Positions 5,756 through 9,143 of a DNA stretch of 9,143 bases are shown here, in pieces. The notes beneath the pieces were generated by a model. That model was not told the origin of the DNA. It saw only the letters and a program-made list of their open reading frames with translations, and made no database searches. Numbering within the stretch: position 1 is the first letter of the stretch; each line of letters opens with the position of its first letter. This DNA is from an uncultured Collinsella sp. (GTDB taxonomy: Bacteria > Actinomycetota > Coriobacteriia > Coriobacteriales > Coriobacteriaceae). The stretch covers positions 1 to 9,143 of the forward strand of contig CABUZE010000025.1 in the NCBI GenBank assembly GCA_902495955.1. The letters are read 5' to 3'. The position numbers were made by a program, and so were the translations under genes.

Positions 5756-6550
5756 TTAGTCTTCGTCGTCTTCGAGCGGATCATAGTCGGAATCGACACC
5801 GGCAGCTGCATGGGAACCGTTGAACTTGAAGCCCATGAAGACGACAGCCAGGCACACACCGATCAGAGCGACCGCGATGACGGACAGGTTGAGGTAAGCG
5901 GCGAGCAGGAAACCGATGAACAGGAACGGAGTCATACCCTTCTTGATCATCATGGTGAGCAGCAGGGCCAAGCCGTAGGCGGTCATGATCTTGGTCGAAA
6001 CGTTAAGACCAGTGGACAGCCACTCGGGAACCATGTTGACGATGGCCTGAACCAGGTCGGTGCCAACAAAAACGGCGAGGAAGATCGGCAGGAAGTACAT
6101 GATGGCGTACAGACCGGAGCCGGCGCAGATGTGCATACGGTAGGCGGTCTTGAACTTTCCGTTATCGATCGCGTTATCTGCCACATGGGTGAGGACGGCG
6201 ATGATGGAACGGAACACGATGCCGAGGAGCTGACCCAGGACGGCGACCGGGATGGCGATCGTCATGGCGGTCTCGGCGGAAGCGTCGGTCAGGCACGCAA
6301 AGGCAGCGGCCACGATGCCGCCCAGGACCATATCGGGCGGAACGGCGGCGCCGACCTGCACCAGGCCCATGGACACGAGCTCGACGGCGGCACCGACGGC
6401 AAGGCCGGTGGGCACATCGCCCAGCAGCAGACCGACGAGCGTAGCGCCAACGAGGGGCTGCTCGAAGTTAAGACGACCGAGCAGGCGGGAGTCCCACATG
6501 CAGAACACGCCGACGAGGCCGACGAGCACCGCACTGATGAACGTATTCAT
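5756..6550 (-). CDS. PTS mannose/fructose/sorbose-family EIIC component
   Basis: The 264-residue, strongly hydrophobic protein forms the sugar channel with EIID. Typical IIC features include DSRLLGRLNFEQPLVGATLVGLLLGD (over residues 20-45), the GAAVELVSMGLVQVGAAVPPD segment (about 53-73), and repeated glycine-rich helices near 75-115, 145-165, 185-205 and 210-235. The C-terminal tail is acidic and ends DPLEDDED. Length is normal for the family (about 250-270). The ATG at 6550 has AGGAG six bases upstream. It begins 36 bp after EIIAB; that gap contains a small CAGGC/GCCTG hairpin. Substrate cannot be deduced from IIC alone; the adjacent SIS enzyme suggests an Amadori sugar or amino sugar. Confidence 0.96.
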   Translation of the reverse strand: MNTFISAVLVGLVGVFCMWDSRLLGRLNFEQPLVGATLVGLLLGDVPTGLAVGAAVELVSMGLVQVGAAVPPDMVLGGIVAAAFACLTDASAETAMTIAIPVAVLGQLLGIVFRSIIAVLTHVADNAIDNGKFKTAYRMHICAGSGLYAIMYFLPIFLAVFVGTDLVQAIVNMVPEWLSTGLNVSTKIMTAYGLALLLTMMIKKGMTPFLFIGFLLAAYLNLSVIAVALIGVCLAVVFMGFKFNGSHAAAGVDSDYDPLEDDED

Positions 6551-6567
6551 ACCCTTCTCCTTTCAGT

Positions 6568-6581
6568 CAGGCAAAAGCCTG
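6568..6581. repeat. Small intercistronic hairpin between EIIAB and EIIC
   Basis: CAGGC (6568-6572) and GCCTG (6577-6581) form a 5-bp stem with an AAAA loop (TTTT on the transcript strand) in the 36-bp gap. It lies just upstream of the EIIC ribosome site. It may tune EIIC translation or mRNA processing, but a stem this short can arise by chance. Confidence 0.25.
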
Positions 6582-6586
6582 GTTGA

Positions 6587-7510
6587 TTACAGCTTGGCGT
6601 CGATGTCGACGCTCTGATACGTAGGGGTCTGCTGGACGTAGAGCTTGATGCCCATGTCGAGCAGCTGGTTGACGTCGGCCTTCTGGGTGGCGTCGAGGAA
6701 GACGGAGCTGTCCTTGCCTCCGACCTGATCGGCACCGTCGTGGTTGGCGGTGGCGCCCAGGTTGATGGCGTCGAGCTTGTAGCCCTGGCAGAACTGCAGC
6801 ATCTCGGCAGTGTTGCCAAAGACGAACATGACGTGCTCGCCGAGGGTGTTGAGCTTGTCCATCTTGGCGAGGGCACGCTCGACGGTGAAGACGTTCAGAC
6901 GCACGCCCTGGGGCTTGGCCAGCTTAAGAGCGCCCTTCTTGATGTCATCGTTGGCGGCGGCGTTGTCGACGACGATGATGCGCTCGGCCTGAACCTTGGT
7001 GGTCCAGGTAAAGACGACCTGGCCGTGCAGCAGACGGTAGTCAAGACGTGCGAGGACGATCTTGGCGGGACCGGAGCTGTGACGGGGCGCCTTAGCCTTC
7101 TTGGCGGGAGCCGCGGCGGCCTCGACCGGTGCGTTGGGGTTGGTCAGACCGGTGCGGGCCTCGTTGATGAGGGCTGCGAGCTCGGCGCCCTTGACGGGGA
7201 CGGGGCTCATAGCGAGCGTGAGCGCCAGCGGGATGTTGAAACCGCTGACAACCGTGAACTTCGTGCCGTTCTTGGAAAGCTCGACCATGTTGTTGTTGAC
7301 CGAGCTGCCGAGCATATCGGTCAGCACATAGACGGTGTCGTCCGCGTTGAACGTGGCGATCATAGCCTCAACCTTATTGGTGATGGGCTCCTTGTCGTCA
7401 CGAGCAAGCGACACGACGTGGACGTTCGACACGTCGCCGAGAACCATCTCGAGCGTGTCTTTGGCGCCTGCGGCCAGGCCGCCATGAGATGCGAGAATGA
7501 TCTGATTCAT
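6587..7510 (-). CDS. PTS mannose-family EIIA-EIIB fusion protein
   Basis: The 307-residue cytosolic protein passes phosphate from HPr to the incoming sugar. The EIIA(Man) domain spans about residues 1-125. It opens with IILASHGGLAAG, where His9 is the expected phosphorylation site, and continues with TDMLGSSVNNN and VVSGFNIPLAL. An Ala/Lys/Pro-rich linker (about 128-148) joins it to the EIIB(Man) domain (about 149-307), with ARLDYRLLHGQVVFTWT carrying the phosphorylatable His162. Conserved IIVVDNAAANDDIKK and LGATANHDGADQV follow. The fused order resembles ManX; in many Amadori and sorbose systems A and B are separate proteins. The ATG at 7510 has a near-perfect AGGAGG site. It is the first gene of the operon, with a TATAAT box and an ACGT-N5-ACGT palindrome 27-46 bases upstream. 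Confidence 0.97.
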   Translation of the reverse strand: MNQIILASHGGLAAGAKDTLEMVLGDVSNVHVVSLARDDKEPITNKVEAMIATFNADDTVYVLTDMLGSSVNNNMVELSKNGTKFTVVSGFNIPLALTLAMSPVPVKGAELAALINEARTGLTNPNAPVEAAAAPAKKAKAPRHSSGPAKIVLARLDYRLLHGQVVFTWTTKVQAERIIVVDNAAANDDIKKGALKLAKPQGVRLNVFTVERALAKMDKLNTLGEHVMFVFGNTAEMLQFCQGYKLDAINLGATANHDGADQVGGKDSSVFLDATQKADVNQLLDMGIKLYVQQTPTYQSVDIDAKL

Positions 7511-7536
7511 CTTGCCTCCTCCTTTTCGTTATGGTC

Positions 7537-7555
7537 ATTATAACGTCTTATACGT
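7537..7555 (-). promoter_or_regulatory. PTS operon -10 box with adjoining GntR operator, site 2
   Basis: On the minus strand a perfect TATAAT (7542-7537) lies 27 bases before the EIIAB ATG. Immediately upstream is the ACGT-N5-ACGT palindrome at 7543-7555, reading ACGTATAAGACGT; it contains GT-N5-AC. No acceptable -35 hexamer is present at 16-18 bases spacing. A bound repressor would block this promoter. The palindrome matches site 1 at 1315-1327 in spacing and arms. Confidence 0.65.
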
Positions 7556-7580
7556 TGCGGATATTGCTAATTAGTATAAA

Positions 7581-7634
7581 GACCGTTCGCGGATGAAAAT
7601 CGACCGTTGACGGGTTTAACGTACTTGAAACGTT
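7581..7634. promoter_or_regulatory. Upstream repeats in the PTS promoter (possible activator site)
   Basis: Direct repeats GACCGTT occur at 7581-7587 and 7602-7608, exactly 21 bp or two helical turns apart. An inverted repeat AACGT-N7-ACGTT is at 7618-7634. They lie roughly 50-105 bp upstream of the expected transcription start, where activators often bind, and the promoter lacks a good -35 box. Chance occurrence cannot be ruled out. Confidence 0.35.
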
Positions 7635-7640
7635 GGGGCT

Positions 7641-7692
7641 GGGTTGGCCGACGCTGACTGGATAACCCCAGATCAGACGCCTCGCCAATCCC
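7641..7692 (-). terminator. Imperfect stem-loop directly after the exporter stop codon
   Basis: GGGTTGGC (7641-7648) pairs with GCCAATCCC (7684-7692) with one bulge, around an inner CTGA-CTGG / CCAG-ATCAG hairpin. The structure abuts the stop of the DMT transporter gene. It lacks a U-tract, so termination here would be weak and read-through into the PTS operon is possible. Confidence 0.35.
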
Positions 7693-8775
7693 CTATCGCA
7701 CAAAGTACCAGGGGCTTTCCTGCACGGTGGGCTCCAGCGCGATGCCGGTGCGCTCGCGGAACAGATCCATGTCCTGCGATTTCTCCGTCCACCACGCGTT
7801 GGGCTTAAAGGTCATGCTCTCAACAACATGACCGACAAACACACTGTTGCGCAGCTTGGAGAAGTCGGTGTTCATGATCAGGATGGACGCGAGCACCAGC
7901 ACGATGCCCAGGACTTTGATCACTCCGGCGGGCTCGGCATAGACACCAATGCCCACCAGTACGGTGACGACCGTCTCGAAAGACATTACGACGGGAACTT
8001 TCGATGTCTCGAGCCCCATGGACAGACCCTGCATATATAAGATGTAAGCCACGGCTGTGGGGATGAGTCCAAAGCCAAGGAACAGCAGCAGCAGCTGTGG
8101 CGACATTGCCGCGGCGACATCCGGCCACGGAGCCGCGATAGCCGCCATAACCGCACCGCCAAAAACAAAGCCCCAAAACGTGACAGCCAGCGGGTGGACC
8201 GTCTTGGTTGCTATCCGGCTAAACACCGCGAGCGACGCACCACAAAGGCCTGCAATCACGCCCGACGTGACGCCCCAAACCGAAAAATGAAAACCGGAAA
8301 GGTCGCCATTGGTCACCGCAAGCACGCAGCCAACGATGTTAAAGACAATGGCAACGAGCTTGTTGGGGGTCACGTCCTCGCGATAAAGCACGCGGCCGAG
8401 CATGACGCCAAACACCGGCGAGGTGTAGAGCAGCACCGAGGCCGTAGACATACCCACCTCGCGCATGCACTCGTAATAGCAGGTGTTGGCGGCGGCTAAA
8501 CCGACGATACCGACAAGCGCGCAGGGGACGAGCTCTTTGGGGCTTGCCTTGAATAGCGTCAGGGGACCCTGAGCCACGGTAGACCCCTCACCCGGACGGC
8601 AGCCCATAAACATCAGGACCGGCGCCAAGATAAGCGCTCCGACCAACAAGCGAAAGGCAGCCATGCTCTGGGACGAAACGCCCATGGCCGCAATGCCGTT
8701 TACAAAGATTCCGATGCTGCCCCACATAAGCGCGGCGATCAGCACCAGCACATAGCCCAGATTGCTTTTCTTCAA
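7693..8775 (-). CDS. EamA-family (drug/metabolite transporter superfamily) exporter with C-terminal soluble tail
   Basis: The 360-residue protein holds two EamA repeats of about five helices each: residues 5-155 (GYVLVLIAALMWGSIGIF near the start, ASVLLYTSPVFGVMLGRVLYRE at its end) and 165-302 (KVPVVMSFETVVTVLVGIGVYAEP near its end). DMT proteins of this type usually export amino acids or related metabolites. Beyond the last helix is an unusual soluble tail of about 55 residues (307-360) ending SPWYFVR. The preferred start is TTG at 8775: GGAGG lies five bases upstream, and the product then begins MKKSNLGY. An in-frame GTG at 8811 has no ribosome site and lies at the putative transcription start. 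Its promoter contains degenerate, doubled copies of the operator found at the PTS operon, hence a possible role in exporting the amino acid released by the SIS deglycase. The export substrate is inferred. Confidence 0.9.
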   Translation of the reverse strand: MKKSNLGYVLVLIAALMWGSIGIFVNGIAAMGVSSQSMAAFRLLVGALILAPVLMFMGCRPGEGSTVAQGPLTLFKASPKELVPCALVGIVGLAAANTCYYECMREVGMSTASVLLYTSPVFGVMLGRVLYREDVTPNKLVAIVFNIVGCVLAVTNGDLSGFHFSVWGVTSGVIAGLCGASLAVFSRIATKTVHPLAVTFWGFVFGGAVMAAIAAPWPDVAAAMSPQLLLLFLGFGLIPTAVAYILYMQGLSMGLETSKVPVVMSFETVVTVLVGIGVYAEPAGVIKVLGIVLVLASILIMNTDFSKLRNSVFVGHVVESMTFKPNAWWTEKSQDMDLFRERTGIALEPTVQESPWYFVR

Positions 8776-8814
8776 CGCAGCCTCCTCGGTATTGTTTCCA
8801 ATATGTTTCACACT

Positions 8815-8836
8815 ACGTTATAGTCGTTATATACAT
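8815..8836 (-). promoter_or_regulatory. Putative GntR operator, site 3, overlapping the exporter promoter
   Basis: Two overlapping operator-like units occur: ACGTTATAGTCGT (8815-8827) and TCGTTATATACAT (8824-8836). Each deviates from ACGT-N5-ACGT by one or two bases. Both place CGTTATA in direct repeat nine bases apart. On the minus strand they contain TATAAC -10-like hexamers, with TTGAAA at 8838-8843 as a possible -35 (15-base spacer). The site lies about 40 bp upstream of the TTG start. Confidence 0.5.
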
Positions 8837-8853
8837 TTTTCAAGACACAAATC

Positions 8854-8877
8854 GGCGAGCGGGAAAATCCGCTCGCC
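8854..8877. repeat. Strong stem-loop in the divergent intergenic region
   Basis: GGCGAGCGG (8854-8862) and CCGCTCGCC (8869-8877) form a perfect 9-bp stem with a 6-base loop. It lies between the exporter promoter and the REP-like element. The U-richness after it on the minus strand is slight (GATTTGTG). It may insulate the exporter promoter from transcription entering from the repeat side; that role is a guess. Confidence 0.45.
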
Positions 8878-8881
8878 CACA

Positions 8882-8997
8882 CACTCATTGGGTACTCATT
8901 GGGGACGTACTTAAATGAGTAGTCGTTGGGGACGTTCCTGAATGACTACTCATTTAAGTACGTCCCCAACGACTAGGACTGTCCCCAACTGCCGGCA
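8882..8997. repeat. REP-like inverted-repeat element, copy B
   Basis: It has the same plan as 265-380. A partial duplication of ACTCATTGGG (8882-8891 and 8893-8902) precedes a perfect 26-bp inverted repeat (8899-8924 with 8944-8969), followed by a TGTCCCCAAcTGCCGGCAG tail (8980-8997). The 19-base loop GTTGGGGACGTTCCTGAAT resembles the left arm of copy A, as if one unit were nested inside another. No coding sequence is present. Confidence 0.7.
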
Positions 8998-9029
8998 GAG
9001 ACGATATGAGCAGGACATAAAAACATTGA

Positions 9030-9123
9030 GAGCCCCTGCTGCACGAAAGACCGCGGATTAGGCCGACAATGGTGAGTGTCTAATCCAACCGTGGCGGCCA
9101 CGCCGCATTCATGGAAGGGGCTC
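9030..9123 (+). ncRNA. Structured 5' leader, candidate cis-regulatory RNA masking a ribosome-binding site
   Basis: GAGCCCCT (9030-9037) pairs perfectly with AGGGGCTC (9116-9123), and the right arm includes the AAGGGG that would serve as Shine-Dalgarno for the ATG at 9126. Inside are a perfect 7-bp stem, GGATTAG (9055-9061) with CTAATCC (9080-9086), and a GGCG/CGCC hairpin near 9093-9104. A long-range stem closing a multi-helix core and hiding the ribosome site is the usual plan of a riboswitch or other translational switch. I compared it from memory with TPP, SAM, purine, T-box, c-di-GMP-I, ykkC, fluoride, THF and ZTP motifs and saw no match. Confidence 0.45.
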
Positions 9124-9125
9124 CC

Positions 9126-9143
9126 ATGCTCGATACTACCACC
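9126..9143 (+). CDS. Possible start of a plus-strand gene (first six codons, product unknown)
   Basis: The ATG at 9126-9128 is followed by open codons M-L-D-T-T-T to the window edge and is preceded at five bases' distance by GGAAGGGG. An in-frame ATG at 9111 has no ribosome site. Six residues do not allow any assignment. The gene would diverge from the exporter, and its ribosome site forms part of the stem described for the leader. Existence of the gene depends on sequence beyond the window. Confidence 0.4.

Noticed and set aside
5672..7543. Long plus-strand open frames opposite EIIC and EIIAB
   Set aside because: They mirror conserved PTS genes, have no family motifs and no upstream ribosome sites, and their composition reflects the opposite strand.
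9065..9079. Leader peptide ATG-GTG-AGT-GTC-TAA inside the structured leader
   Set aside because: Only four codons, no ribosome site, no run of regulatory codons; most likely chance.
9030..9123. Known riboswitch classes (TPP, T-box, c-di-GMP, ykkC and others) or a tRNA
   Set aside because: None of the conserved core sequences I know for these classes is present, and the helices do not fit a cloverleaf.

Overview
The window looks like chromosomal DNA of a gut Actinobacterium of the Coriobacteriia, most probably Collinsella or a close relative. This is a judgement from the GC-rich coding sequence with AT-rich promoters, the gene types, and intergenic hairpins built around GTCCC / GGGGAC / TGCCGGC words that I associate with Collinsella genomes. 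No 16S or other taxonomic marker is present. Every complete gene lies on the minus strand, so the reading order is from high to low coordinates.

Layout in the direction of transcription. A possible plus-strand gene begins at the far right (9126 onward) behind a roughly 100-nt foldable leader (9030-9123). Divergent from it is a drug/metabolite-transporter family exporter (8775-7693). Next comes an operon for a mannose-family phosphotransferase permease: a fused EIIA-EIIB (7510-6587), EIIC (6550-5756) and EIID (5742-4909). After 199 nt carrying three inverted repeats comes a SIS-domain sugar isomerase/deglycase (4709-3726), closed by a textbook terminator. A HAD phosphatase/phosphomutase (3565-2936) with its own terminator follows, then a YitT-family membrane protein (2504-1497), a GntR/HutC-type regulator (1277-558) and the first 58 codons of RecQ (174-1).

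How the genes may work together. The SIS protein carries the C-terminal GEYFHGP and RRYMWKLSY signatures of the FrlB/GfrF-like branch, which cleaves 6-phosphorylated Amadori sugars. With a mannose-type PTS the simplest reading is uptake and phosphorylation of a glycated amino acid such as fructoselysine or glucoselysine, then deglycation to glucose 6-phosphate and a free amino acid. The DMT transporter could export the released amino acid. The same 13-bp element, ACGT-N5-ACGT, sits exactly at the promoters of the regulator gene, the PTS operon and (degenerate, doubled) the exporter gene. This suggests one regulon under the GntR/UTRA protein. The substrate assignment is inference.

The intergenic regions are unusually structured. 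There are two copies of a REP-like inverted repeat with a shared TGCCGGC tail (265-380 and 8882-8997), two near-identical 44-bp hairpin elements (1370-1413 and 3581-3624), a 119-bp nested inverted repeat (2643-2761), a branched inverted repeat behind the regulator gene (414-512) and several smaller stem-loops.
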